The position numbers and the translations under genes are program-made. Of a stretch of DNA of 64,000 nt, positions 37,388 to 46,219 are shown one piece after another (position 1 is the first letter of the stretch; every line of letters begins with the position of its first letter). Source of the DNA: Alkalithermobacter thermoalcaliphilus JW-YL-7 = DSM 7308. Its GTDB lineage: Bacteria; Bacillota; Clostridia; Peptostreptococcales; Peptostreptococcaceae. The notes under the pieces are model-generated. The model did no database searches, was not told the DNA's origin, and saw only the letters and a list, made by a program, of their open reading frames with translations. Location of the stretch: assembly GCA_001584565.1 (NCBI GenBank), contig LSFY01000001.1, forward strand, positions 792,001 through 856,000, written 5' to 3'.

Positions 37388-38464
37388 ATGGTGAAAAAAA
37401 TAGTATTTATATTTTTGCTTATCATTTTGACAAGTTTAACTAGTTATGCACATAGCAACATATATAAAGCTGTGGTTTTAGATGTAGAAGTAGTAGAGAG
37501 TCAAAAGGATGATATTTTTATAACAAGTCAAAATGTAAAAGTTAAAATAATTAATGGTAAATATAAAAATACTACAATAGAAGTTAAAAATAACTTCTCA
37601 GGAAATCCAGCTTATGATATCAATGTAGAAAAAGGAGATAAGGTACTAATAGATATAAATGAAGACGAAAACGGTAATATACAAGCGTATATAACTGATT
37701 ATGCAAGAGATGAATACATATATTATTTAACCTTAGTATTTATATTGTTATTAGTATTCATAGGGAGATTTAAAGGTATAAAAACAATAATAACTCTCTT
37801 CATAACTATAGGATGTATATATAAAATATTACTTCCTTTTATCTTAAAAGGATATAATCCTATTTTTGTAACAATACTAACTTCATATGTTATAGTAGTA
37901 CTTACTATAACAATTATTTCAGGAATATCTAAAAAAAGTTTATCAGCTATATTAGGAACACTATTAGGAATAATGGTAGCAGGTTTTATATCGTATTACG
38001 TAGGAACAAAGATTAAGCTTACAGGTTTATCTAGTGAGGAAGCTATGATGCTAGCGTATGTTAAAGAATACTTTGATTTTAGAGGATTGTTATTTGCTGG
38101 TATTTTACTTGGGGCCCTAGGAGCTATAATGGATGTAAGTATGTCTATTGCTTCATCTATAGAAGAAATAAGTAACGCTAATAAAAAACTAACTTCATAT
38201 GAATTGTTTTCAGCAGGAATGAATGTAGGTAAAGATATAATGGGTACAATGGCAAATACTCTAATATTAGCTTACACAGGGAGCTCTATACCTCTTTTGA
38301 TATTGTTTATGGCCTATAACACATCTTTTGTTAAAGTTATCAACTTAGATGTAATAGCAACTGAAATAGTAAGGGCATTATCAGGCAGTATAGGACTTAT
38401 ACTTACAATACCTATAACAGCAGGTATAGCTGCTTATCTTTCAAAATTAAATAAAAACACTTAG
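37388..38464 (+). CDS. YibE/F family membrane protein
   Basis: The 358-residue protein has a cleavable-looking signal (KKIVFIFLLIILTSLTSYAHS), an extracytoplasmic beta-rich segment of about 95 residues (VLDVEVVESQKDD to YITDYARDE) and about seven or eight membrane helices. YibE/F motifs are GRFKGIKTIITLF, GILLGALGAIMDVSMSIASSI and MGTMANTLILAYTGSS. The family is widespread in Firmicutes and its function is not known to me. GGAGGGG precedes the ATG; a TGG-TATAAT element at 37346-37354 may be its promoter. It ends 235 bases before flgB with its own terminator. Confidence 0.88.
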   Translation: MVKKIVFIFLLIILTSLTSYAHSNIYKAVVLDVEVVESQKDDIFITSQNVKVKIINGKYKNTTIEVKNNFSGNPAYDINVEKGDKVLIDINEDENGNIQAYITDYARDEYIYYLTLVFILLLVFIGRFKGIKTIITLFITIGCIYKILLPFILKGYNPIFVTILTSYVIVVLTITIISGISKKSLSAILGTLLGIMVAGFISYYVGTKIKLTGLSSEEAMMLAYVKEYFDFRGLLFAGILLGALGAIMDVSMSIASSIEEISNANKKLTSYELFSAGMNVGKDIMGTMANTLILAYTGSSIPLLILFMAYNTSFVKVINLDVIATEIVRALSGSIGLILTIPITAGIAAYLSKLNKNT

Positions 38465-38487
38465 AAGGTCTTTAGACCTTCTTTTTT
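38463..38487 (+). terminator. Terminator before the flagellar operon
   Basis: An 8-bp stem (38463-38470 with 38475-38482), a TTTA loop and six T follow the YibE/F stop. Confidence 0.88.
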
Positions 38488-38632
38488 ATTAGATTTAGTG
38501 AAAATTTTGTAGAATATTATGGAATTTAGTAAAAAAATTTTGTAAAATACCAAGGAGTCAGATAAAAGTTATCTAGAATATTATGGTATATAATGAAAAA
38601 TTAGGTCTTTAGACATAAAGTTTTGTAATAAA

Positions 38633-38661
38633 TTGTAATAAAGCGAATTGTATGATAAAAT
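38633..38661 (+). promoter_or_regulatory. Candidate sigma-A promoter of the flagellar operon
   Basis: TTGTAA (38633-38638) and TAAAAT (38656-38661) are 17 bases apart and lie 37 bases before flgB. A second TATAAT with an upstream TGG is at 38589-38594. No sigma-D consensus (TAAA-N15-GCCGATAA) was seen. Confidence 0.42.
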
Positions 38662-38698
38662 AACTACATGAATTTTGTCGAAGGAAAGGAATGAAAAA

Positions 38699-39085
38699 AT
38701 GAATATAAATAAAAATATAAATTTGCTTTCAAAAGCATTAGATATGTATTCAAAAAGAAATCAATTATTATCTAACAATATAGCAAATGCAAATACCCCT
38801 AACTATAAAAGAAAAGATATAAAATTTAACCAAATTCTTACACGTTATCAAACTCAAAGAGGATATATTACAAATGAAAAACACATAGAAATAGGAAAAA
38901 ATTCAGGTGAATTTAAAATTTATACTGATAAAAATACAAAGACAAGATTAGATGGAAACAATGTAGACATAGACGTAGAAATGGCAGAACTTTCAAAAAA
39001 TAGCATAGCTTACAATACTGTTGCCCAGCAAATAAGTAATAGCTTTAGAAGAATAAAATATGCAATAACTGAAGGGAGAAGATAA
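38699..39085 (+). CDS. flgB: Flagellar basal-body rod protein FlgB
   Basis: ATG 38699 (128 aa) is preceded by AAGGAAAGG. The ATG at 38691 opens only a 3-codon frame (Met-Lys-Lys-stop), and an upstream in-frame TTG at 38675 lacks a binding site. The protein has the rod-protein N-terminal motif LSNNIANANTPNYKRKDIKF and a C-terminal helix (VDIDVEMAELSKNSIAYNTVAQQIS) that form the rod coiled coil. It is a proximal rod subunit exported by the flagellar type III system. It is first in the operon, 2 bases before flgC. Confidence 0.93.
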   Translation: MNINKNINLLSKALDMYSKRNQLLSNNIANANTPNYKRKDIKFNQILTRYQTQRGYITNEKHIEIGKNSGEFKIYTDKNTKTRLDGNNVDIDVEMAELSKNSIAYNTVAQQISNSFRRIKYAITEGRR

Positions 39086-39087
39086 AA

Positions 39088-39516
39088 ATGTCTTTATTTA
39101 GAGCAATAAATATAAGTGCATCAGCCCTTACTGCCGAAAGATTTAGAATGGATATAATATCTAAAAATATAGCGAATGTAAACACTACAAAAACAGCGAA
39201 CGGAACACCTTACAGAAGGCAAGTAGTTGTTTTAAAAGAAAGTGAAAAAAATTCATTTAAAAGTCATTTAAATAAAGCGCTAAATGTTAGCGGAGTAGAG
39301 GTTTCATCTGTTAAAGATGATAATAGCCCCTATAAAAGGATTTATGATCCAGGACATCCAGATGCAGATAAAGAAGGATATGTTCTTATGCCAAATGTAG
39401 ACATAGTTACAGAAATGGTAAATATGATATCTTCAACAAGAGCATACGAAGCAAATGTGACGGCTTTAAATTCTACAAAAAGCATGATGATGAAAGCTTT
39501 AGAAATTGGGAAATAA
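39088..39516 (+). CDS. flgC: Flagellar basal-body rod protein FlgC
   Basis: The 142-residue proximal rod protein has the N-terminal helix INISASALTAERFRMDIISKNIANVNTT and a C-terminal segment NVDIVTEMVNMISSTRAYEANVTALNSTK, both typical of FlgC. GGAGAAG precedes the ATG. It lies between flgB and fliE, the standard order in both Bacillus and clostridia. Confidence 0.96.
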   Translation: MSLFRAINISASALTAERFRMDIISKNIANVNTTKTANGTPYRRQVVVLKESEKNSFKSHLNKALNVSGVEVSSVKDDNSPYKRIYDPGHPDADKEGYVLMPNVDIVTEMVNMISSTRAYEANVTALNSTKSMMMKALEIGK

Positions 39517-39531
39517 GGGAGAGTATAGATT

Positions 39532-39831
39532 ATGAATGTAAACAATGTAAATAAGGCTATATTTAATATCGGAAAATTAGGTGATAAACTTAATACACAG
39601 TCAGAAAAAAATATTTCTTTTGGAGATTTTTTAAAAAACTCACTTTATAAAGTGAGTGCTATGGAAAAACAAGCAGACAAATTAAATGAAAAATTCATAA
39701 CAGGTGAGATTGAAAACATTCATGATCTAACTATAGCAACTCAAAAAGCAGATATAGCAATACAGGCTTTTGTGGAAGTTAAAAACAAAGTAATAGAAGC
39801 GTATAAAGAAATTATGAGAATGCAAATATAG
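39532..39831 (+). CDS. fliE: Flagellar hook-basal body complex protein FliE
   Basis: The 99-residue protein joins the MS ring to the rod. The family motifs FGDFLKNSLYKVSAMEKQADKLNEKFITGE and IHDLTIATQKADIAIQAFVEVKNKVIEAYKEIMRMQI are complete. AGGGAGAG precedes the ATG. A perfect 20-bp palindrome lies inside the coding sequence at 39638-39657 (reported separately). Confidence 0.96.
   Translation: MNVNNVNKAIFNIGKLGDKLNTQSEKNISFGDFLKNSLYKVSAMEKQADKLNEKFITGEIENIHDLTIATQKADIAIQAFVEVKNKVIEAYKEIMRMQI
39638..39657. repeat. Perfect 20-bp palindrome inside fliE
   Basis: Bases 39638-39657 are their own reverse complement. On the minus strand the hairpin would be followed by a run of T, as in an antisense terminator. 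Confidence 0.6.
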
Positions 39832-39862
39832 ATGGTATGCCTAATTGAAAAGAGGTGTATAA

Positions 39863-41392
39863 ATGGGGAATTATTTTCAGAATGTTAAAGAGCAACTGTC
39901 TAAATTTTTTTCTAGTTATGATAACAGGCAAAAGAAAATTATGATAATTACTGCAGTTTTAACATTGTTTTTAACAACAGGAATTATACTGTATATATCA
40001 AGACCAGAGTATGTAATCCTTTATAAAGATTTAGATCTAAAAGAAACTGGTGAAATAGTAAAGAACTTAGATGATCTAAGGGTTCAATACAAAATAAAAG
40101 ACCAAGGAACTATACTTGTTCCTAAAAAAGATGTTAATAAAATAAAGATAGATTTAGCTACAAAGGGAGTGCCAGCAGCTAAATTTTCTTACGAAGATAT
40201 AATAAATAAAAATACTATGTTTATGAGTGAAGATGAAAAACAAAAGGCGTATAATTATGCTCTTCAAAATCATTTAGCTTCAATAATACAAGAAATACCA
40301 GGGGTTAAAAAAGCTATAGTTACTCTTAGTATACCAAGAAGAACAGAATTTATACTTTCAGAAAATAGGCAAGAAGCAAAAGCATCTGTATTTATAGAGG
40401 CAGACAATATAGATCAGATTAGTGTAGATGGTATAGCTGTATTAGTCTCAAACTCTGTAGAAGGACTAAATAAAGAGAATGTTACCATACATGATTCAAA
40501 AGGAAGAGTATTAAATAATTCAAACAAAGACAACAACTTGCTAACATCTACAACTCAAATAGAATTACAAAATGAAGTTAAAAGCGATATAGAAAAAAAC
40601 TTAACAGAATTTTTATCGTCTGTGTTTGGATACGGGAATGTATCTGTTATGGCAAGTGTCACTTTAAATTTTGATACAGATATAATGGAAAGTAGAGAAT
40701 TTAAAACACCTATAGAGGGAGAAGAAAATGGTCTTATAAGAAGTATGGAAGAAAATATAGAGACAGTATCTGATAATTCTGCTCAAGGGGTTCCAGGTAC
40801 TGATACTAATACAGAAGAAATTACTCAATATGTAGAAACTGACGACAATAATTCATCTTATTATAAATCTAATAAAATAGTAAATTATGAACTAAATGAA
40901 GTTATAAGAAAAGTTGAGAAAGCTAAAGGTGAAGTAAGAGATATAACTGTAGCTGTAATATTAAATAAAGATGTGCTAGAAGGAAATGAGCTTACTGAAG
41001 AAAATAGACAACAAATAGAACAATTAATATCAAGTGCTACTGGTTTACAAACAAAATCTGTTAATATATATGCTCAGTCTTTCAACAATAATATTCAAGA
41101 AGCTTTAAACAACGCTTCAAGTTCAAAAGAAGGATCACTACCTTTATGGGTTATGGTTATGTTAGTTGTGCTTTTAATTATACCTATAGGTGCGTTAATT
41201 TTATACTTTACTAAGAAAAATAGAAAAGATATCAAGAAAGAACAAATTCAAATTCAGATCCCTGAAGAGAAAGTAGAAGATTTAGAGTTAGATATTAAAG
41301 AATCAGGATATAAAAAGAGTGTTGAAAGTTTTATAAATAAAAACCCAGAAATAGTATCTCAGCTACTAAAAAGTTGGCTAGATGAAGACTAA
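39863..41392 (+). CDS. fliF: Flagellar MS-ring protein FliF
   Basis: The 509-residue protein forms the membrane ring of the basal body. It has an N-terminal membrane helix (IMIITAVLTLFLTTGIILYI) and a C-terminal one (LWVMVMLVVLLIIPIGALIL). Ring-building motifs lie between them: EYVILYKDLDLKETGEIVKNL, KIDLATKGVPAAKFSYEDI and ELNEVIRKVEKAKGEVRDITVAVILNK. The cytoplasmic tail (ESFINKNPEIVSQLLKSWLDED) binds FliG. AAGAGGTG precedes the ATG. Confidence 0.97.
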   Translation: MGNYFQNVKEQLSKFFSSYDNRQKKIMIITAVLTLFLTTGIILYISRPEYVILYKDLDLKETGEIVKNLDDLRVQYKIKDQGTILVPKKDVNKIKIDLATKGVPAAKFSYEDIINKNTMFMSEDEKQKAYNYALQNHLASIIQEIPGVKKAIVTLSIPRRTEFILSENRQEAKASVFIEADNIDQISVDGIAVLVSNSVEGLNKENVTIHDSKGRVLNNSNKDNNLLTSTTQIELQNEVKSDIEKNLTEFLSSVFGYGNVSVMASVTLNFDTDIMESREFKTPIEGEENGLIRSMEENIETVSDNSAQGVPGTDTNTEEITQYVETDDNNSSYYKSNKIVNYELNEVIRKVEKAKGEVRDITVAVILNKDVLEGNELTEENRQQIEQLISSATGLQTKSVNIYAQSFNNNIQEALNNASSSKEGSLPLWVMVMLVVLLIIPIGALILYFTKKNRKDIKKEQIQIQIPEEKVEDLELDIKESGYKKSVESFINKNPEIVSQLLKSWLDED

Positions 41393-41403
41393 GGGGGATA
41401 TGT

Positions 41404-42420
41404 ATGAAAAAAGCAAGTAAGTCCAATTTAACAGGAAAACAAAAGGCAGCCATACTCCTAATAACTTTAGGACCTGAGTATTCTGCAAAATTATTTAAGT
41501 ATTTATCAGAAGAAGAAATAGAAGAAATTACATTAGAGATTGCAAATATGAAAAAAGTAGATTCTTCTATAAAAGAAAAAGTAATGGAAGAATTTTATGA
41601 AGTATGCTTAGCTCAGGAATTTATTTCTGAAGGTGGAGTAAGTTATGCAAAAGAAGTTTTAGAGAAAGCTTTAGGAGCAGAAAAAGCACTAGAAATAATG
41701 AACAGACTTACAGCATCACTGCAAGTTAAACCTTTTGACTTTGCAAGAAAAGCAGATGCTGCTCAAATAATAAACTTTATCCAAAACGAGCATCCTCAGA
41801 CAATAGCATTGGTTTTATCGTATCTTGATTCTCAAAAGGCTGGACAGATATTATCTAGCTTACCTCAGGAAAAACAGGCAGAAGTAGCAAAAAGAATTGC
41901 TACTATGGATAGAACTTACCCAGAAGTAATAAAAGAAGTTGAGTTAGTATTAGAAAAGAAATTATCAAGCCTTGTTACTCAGGATTATACAATGGCGGGA
42001 GGAGTTCAATCGATAGTAGATATACTAAATGCTGTTGATAGAGGAACAGAGAAAAATATTATGGAAAATCTAGAAATTTCAGATCCTGAACTTGCAGAAG
42101 ATATCAAGAAAAGAATGTTTGTATTTGAAGATATTATTACTCTTGATAATGTATCTATTCAAAGATTTATAAGAGAAATTGACAATAAGGATCTTGCTAT
42201 AGCTCTTAAAGGATCTACTCAAGAAGTAGCTGATGTTATATTTGCTAATATGTCTAAACGTTTAGCTGAAATGATAAAAGAGGACATGGAATTTATGGGC
42301 CCTGTAAGATTAAGAGATGTAGAAGAAGCCCAACAAAAGATAGTAAATGTAATAAGAAGACTAGAAGAAGCAGGAGAAATAGTAATTTCAAGAGGCGGAG
42401 GAGATGAACTAATTGTATAG
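41404..42420 (+). CDS. fliG: Flagellar motor switch protein FliG
   Basis: The 338-residue rotor protein links the MS ring to the C ring and receives torque from MotA. The N-terminal domain (LTGKQKAAILLITLGPEYSAKLFKYL) binds FliF. The middle EHPQTIALVLSYLDSQKAG motif binds FliM. The C-terminal armadillo domain has the charged torque helix (FEDIITLDNVSIQRFIREIDNKDLA) and GPVRLRDVEEAQQKIV. The length is typical. It overlaps fliH by 8 bases. Confidence 0.97.
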   Translation: MKKASKSNLTGKQKAAILLITLGPEYSAKLFKYLSEEEIEEITLEIANMKKVDSSIKEKVMEEFYEVCLAQEFISEGGVSYAKEVLEKALGAEKALEIMNRLTASLQVKPFDFARKADAAQIINFIQNEHPQTIALVLSYLDSQKAGQILSSLPQEKQAEVAKRIATMDRTYPEVIKEVELVLEKKLSSLVTQDYTMAGGVQSIVDILNAVDRGTEKNIMENLEISDPELAEDIKKRMFVFEDIITLDNVSIQRFIREIDNKDLAIALKGSTQEVADVIFANMSKRLAEMIKEDMEFMGPVRLRDVEEAQQKIVNVIRRLEEAGEIVISRGGGDELIV

Positions 42421-43174
42421 AGTTATAAAATCAAATCAAGTCAAACTTTCTGATGAGAAAATAATAAAAACAGAAACAAAAACAAATAACTCTTGTCAAA
42501 GTGATGCTTATAAAACCGTCTCTAAAGAAATAGACGACATGCTAAAGCTAAAAGAAAAACTAGCTCTTGAAATAGACAACATGAAGAAAGATGCTCATGA
42601 ACAAGAAAAATCTATTATTCAAAGAGCTAAAGATGAGTATAAAAAAATAATTGATAAAGCAAAAGCACAGGCTCAGGAAATACTACATCAGGAAAGAAAA
42701 AAAGGTTATGAGCAAGGGTATAAAGAAAGTATACAAAAGTATGAACAACTTATAGACGAAGCAATGCAGATAAAAAGATCTGTGCACAATTGGAAAAAAG
42801 ATCAGATAAATAACTTAGAAAAAGATATAATAAACTTGGTAGCTAAGTCAGTAGAAAAAATAATAAAAGTAAAGGTAGATCAAGATGATGAGATAATTTT
42901 AAATGTACTAAAAGAAGCTCTTGACAAATTAACTTTTGCTACAAAGATAAATATAAGAGTAAATAAATATGACTTTAACAAAGTAGATTCATCTAAGAAC
43001 AAGATATTAGCAATGAATGACTGTATAGATGAAATAAATGTAAGATTAGATGAAACACTCCAAAAAGGTGGAATTGTTATAGATACAGACTCTGGAATGG
43101 TAAATCCGAGTATAGATAAGCAGATAGAAACTCTAAAAGAGGAACTTTTTAAATTACTTCAAGGTGATGATTAA
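42413..43174 (+). CDS. fliH: Flagellar export apparatus regulator FliH
   Basis: The 253-residue protein starts at TTG 42413 after GGCGGAGGAG. A long charged coiled coil (residues 35-125) is followed by the FliH/HrpE/YscL C-terminal domain (KDIINLVAKSVEKIIKVKV, ILNVLKEALDKL, INVRLDETLQKGGIVIDTDSGMVNPSIDKQIETL). It binds the FliI ATPase and keeps it at the export gate. Sequence identity in this family is low, but the position between fliG and fliI supports the call. Confidence 0.9.
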   Translation: MYRVIKSNQVKLSDEKIIKTETKTNNSCQSDAYKTVSKEIDDMLKLKEKLALEIDNMKKDAHEQEKSIIQRAKDEYKKIIDKAKAQAQEILHQERKKGYEQGYKESIQKYEQLIDEAMQIKRSVHNWKKDQINNLEKDIINLVAKSVEKIIKVKVDQDDEIILNVLKEALDKLTFATKINIRVNKYDFNKVDSSKNKILAMNDCIDEINVRLDETLQKGGIVIDTDSGMVNPSIDKQIETLKEELFKLLQGDD

Positions 43175-43177
43175 TCC

Positions 43178-44494
43178 ATGAAAACTATATCACTAGACAA
43201 ATATTTAAATAAAATAAATGAGTTGAGTTTAATTCAGTACACGGGAAGAATTTCTCAAGTCGTTGGGTTGACTATAGAATCTAAAGGACCAGCCGCAAAA
43301 TTAGGAGAAATATGCATTATATATCCAATAAAAACAGATAAACCTATTTTATCTGAAGTTGTTGGATTTAAAGAAGACAAAGTTCTTTTAATGCCATTAG
43401 GAGAAATGGAAGGAATAGGCCCTGGAAGTAAAGTAGTGGCAACAGGTAAAAGTTTAGAGGTAAGGGTTGGTGAACAGTTACTAGGAAGAGTTTTAGACGG
43501 ATTGGGTAATAGTATTGATAATTTAGGCAATATAGATTTAAATACAACATATCCAGTAATGAACCAGCCTCCTAACCCATTAAATAGAAAAAAGATTACA
43601 CAGCCGCTTTCGCTTGGAATTAAATGCATAGATGCATTATTGACATGTGGAAAGGGACAAAGAATAGGTATATTTGCAGGTTCTGGAGTAGGGAAATCCA
43701 CACTTCTTGGAATGATTGCTAGAAATACTAAAGCTGATATAAATGTCATAGCTTTAATTGGTGAAAGAGGAAGAGAAGTAAGAGAATTTATAGAAAATGA
43801 CTTAAAAGAAGAAGGTTTAAAAAGATCGGTTTTAGTAGTAGCTACGTCCGATCAACCACCTTTAGTTAGAATGAAAGGAGCACTGCTTGCAACTGCCATA
43901 GCAGAATATTTTAGAGATAAAGGTAAAGATGTTATGTTAATGATGGATTCTTTAACTAGGTTTTCAATGGCACAAAGGGAAGTTGGACTTGCGGTAGGAG
44001 AGCCTCCAGTTTCAAAAGGATATACTCCGTCTGTGTTTGCTACTTTGCCAAAACTTTTAGAAAGAGCAGGAAACTCTGATAAAGGGTCTATTACAGGACT
44101 TTATACAGTATTAGTAGATGGTGATGATCTAAATGAGCCAATAGCTGATACAGTAAGAGGAATTTTAGATGGACATATTGTTTTATCAAGAGAGTTAGCA
44201 AACAAAAACCATTATCCTGCTATTGAAGTTTTATCTAGTGTAAGTAGGGTTATGGCAAATATAGTAGATAAAGATCACTTAAGAGCATCTCAAAAACTCA
44301 AAGATGTACTAGCTGTTTACAAAGAAGCTGAGGACTTAATTAACATAGGAGCATATGTTAAAGGATCTAATCCTAAAATAGATTACTCTATCAAAAAAAT
44401 AGATCAGATAAACTCTTTCTTAAGGCAAGAAACTCATGAAAAATTTGAATACGAACAAGTTGTAAAACAATTGTTAAACATCTTAGACGAATAG
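43178..44494 (+). CDS. fliI: Flagellar export ATPase FliI
   Basis: The 438-residue ATPase powers type III export of flagellar subunits. It is F1-beta-like: the Walker A motif GSGVGKST at 168-175, ALIGERGREVREFIE, Walker B in DVMLMMDSLTRFSMAQRE, and GYTPSVFATLPKLLERAG. The N-terminal beta barrel is present. The length is typical. It lies 3 bases after fliH and 11 before fliJ. Confidence 0.97.
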   Translation: MKTISLDKYLNKINELSLIQYTGRISQVVGLTIESKGPAAKLGEICIIYPIKTDKPILSEVVGFKEDKVLLMPLGEMEGIGPGSKVVATGKSLEVRVGEQLLGRVLDGLGNSIDNLGNIDLNTTYPVMNQPPNPLNRKKITQPLSLGIKCIDALLTCGKGQRIGIFAGSGVGKSTLLGMIARNTKADINVIALIGERGREVREFIENDLKEEGLKRSVLVVATSDQPPLVRMKGALLATAIAEYFRDKGKDVMLMMDSLTRFSMAQREVGLAVGEPPVSKGYTPSVFATLPKLLERAGNSDKGSITGLYTVLVDGDDLNEPIADTVRGILDGHIVLSRELANKNHYPAIEVLSSVSRVMANIVDKDHLRASQKLKDVLAVYKEAEDLINIGAYVKGSNPKIDYSIKKIDQINSFLRQETHEKFEYEQVVKQLLNILDE

Positions 44495-44505
44495 AGGTGT
44501 TCTAG

Positions 44506-44946
44506 TTGAAATATAAATTTAAACTTCAGAAAGTATTAGATATAAAAGAAAAAATGGAAGAGAGCAAAAAAGCAGAAATAAATTCTATTAACATAGATAT
44601 ACAAAACCTTAATAGAGAGCTAGAGAATTTAATAAGAGTACGTGAATATAAAAAGTACGAGTTAACTCAGACTATGCAGGAAGGAATACCTATAAGTCTT
44701 TTAAGGTTTGAAGAGAATTTAGTTACATCTATAGATATCAAAATTTGCAAAGTAAAAGAAGCGATATTTTTATTAGAAGAAAGATTGAAAGAAAAGATGA
44801 AAGAATATAGCCAGTTAGCAAAAGAAAAAAAAGCTTTAGAAAAGCTCAAAGAAAGAGATTTACAAAAATTTAAAGAATATGAAAAGAAAGAAGAAGATAA
44901 GTTTATAGATCAAATAGTTACCTTCAAAACAATAGCGAGTAACTAG
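44506..44946 (+). CDS. fliJ: Flagellar export chaperone FliJ
   Basis: The 146-residue protein starts at TTG 44506 after AGAGGTG. It is almost wholly a charged coiled coil (YKFKLQKVLDIKEKMEESKKAEI at the start, KALEKLKERDLQKFKEYEKKEEDKFIDQIVTFK at the end), as in FliJ, which inserts in the FliI ring. The family call rests on the N-terminal FxFxLqkVLdike pattern and on the position after fliI. Confidence 0.9.
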   Translation: MKYKFKLQKVLDIKEKMEESKKAEINSINIDIQNLNRELENLIRVREYKKYELTQTMQEGIPISLLRFEENLVTSIDIKICKVKEAIFLLEERLKEKMKEYSQLAKEKKALEKLKERDLQKFKEYEKKEEDKFIDQIVTFKTIASN

Positions 44947-44955
44947 GAGGATTTT

Positions 44956-46209
44956 ATGAAAAAAACTGAAGCTAATGAAGAAAAAAATAAACCAAGTAAA
45001 ATATTCAAACCAATAATAATAGGATTATTAGTACCTATTTTTGCAATCATTATATTATATTTTTCGAGCGAAACAATAAGCGACAAAGTAAATGCCATTT
45101 TAAAGGATTTTCCAGTTATAGGGAAGCAATTTGAATCAATACCGACAAAACAAGAGCGATTAGAAAGAAAAAGAACACTTGCAAGATACTACTTATCTTT
45201 AGAAGAAGATAGAGTAATTGACAAACTAATATTGCTAAAAAAAGAAGATAGAAAACTTTTTGATAGTATAGTAGGATATATGAGGCAATTAAATCTAAAC
45301 TATACAAATACATTGATGGATAAAATCAGGCAAAGAGAGGCAAGGAAAGACTTGCTTCAGCGCGAGATAGATCAGATGTATGAAGAAAAGAGCAATTTTT
45401 ACAATCAAATTTCAAAATATTATTCAAAATTAGGGCTTGTTGGTACGATAAATAAATTAGAAGAAGATATATTAAATTTAAATATAGACTTTGAACAAGC
45501 AGCTAAAATAATAGAAGAGTTTAATGTAGACTTTGCATCTAAGGTTTTATATTACATGGATGAAAATATATCATCCTCAATAAGTGATAATATATCAAGA
45601 AATATTTATGATTCTATAAAAAAACAACAGTCGCTGCATGAAGAATATCTAAGAAAAAATGAAACCATATCAAGAACACTAATAAATAAAAAGGCACAAG
45701 AAGCTGCTAAACAGCTTGAGGACAAATCAAAATATTCTACACAAGATATTGCATATATATTAACTTTTATGGATTATTTGAGTGCAGCTAAGATATTAAA
45801 CGAATTTGAAGAAAAAGATTTTGTAAAAGAAATTTTACTCGAGATAAATAATTTAGAGGAACTAAAAAGAAAAAGAGAAAATATCTCAGGTTTTTCTGAA
45901 ACAGTTCATAAGGCCTTAAAGGTTTTAGATGAATACAAAACTGATTTAGAAAAACTAGTAAAAGCGTATGAGAAGTTAAGTCCAAAGGAAATAGCTGATT
46001 TAACCATAAAAATGACTGATAGAGGACAAAACTCCTATAAGGAATATAAGGTTTCTGAAAATAAATCTTTTATAATAACACAAGAAGATATGATAATTGA
46101 AGTGCTAAAAAGACTAAAGCCAAGACTTTTATCTGCAGTAATTTCTCAATTAGAAACAGAAAAAGCAGCTTATATAAGTATAAAAATAGGACTACCTAAA
46201 GCTGATTAG
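44956..46209 (+). CDS. Enlarged MotE/YlxF-like flagellar protein
   Basis: This 417-residue protein sits between fliJ and fliK, where Bacillus has the about 200-residue ylxF (MotE family). It has a short basic N-terminus, one membrane helix (IFKPIIIGLLVPIFAIIILYF), a long coiled coil (about 95-165), then repeated helical modules of the MotE/MgtE-N kind. Examples are DFEQAAKIIEEFNVDFASKVL, DIAYILTFMDYLSAAKILNEF and DMIIEVLKRLKPRLLSAVISQL. At least three modules replace the single one of YlxF. A motor- or export-linked role is an inference. AGGAGG precedes the ATG. Confidence 0.75.
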   Translation: MKKTEANEEKNKPSKIFKPIIIGLLVPIFAIIILYFSSETISDKVNAILKDFPVIGKQFESIPTKQERLERKRTLARYYLSLEEDRVIDKLILLKKEDRKLFDSIVGYMRQLNLNYTNTLMDKIRQREARKDLLQREIDQMYEEKSNFYNQISKYYSKLGLVGTINKLEEDILNLNIDFEQAAKIIEEFNVDFASKVLYYMDENISSSISDNISRNIYDSIKKQQSLHEEYLRKNETISRTLINKKAQEAAKQLEDKSKYSTQDIAYILTFMDYLSAAKILNEFEEKDFVKEILLEINNLEELKRKRENISGFSETVHKALKVLDEYKTDLEKLVKAYEKLSPKEIADLTIKMTDRGQNSYKEYKVSENKSFIITQEDMIIEVLKRLKPRLLSAVISQLETEKAAYISIKIGLPKAD

Positions 46210-46219
46210 GAGGGATAAT

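Noticed and set aside
38488-38698. c-di-GMP-I riboswitch before flgB, as in C. difficile
   Set aside because: I looked for the conserved GEMM-I core (CACGCAAA-like and matching helix) and found none; only AT-rich repeats and promoter-like boxes are present.
43255-43749. 164-residue minus-strand frame opposite fliI
   Set aside because: It has no ribosome binding site and lies wholly inside the conserved fliI coding sequence, so it is a shadow frame.
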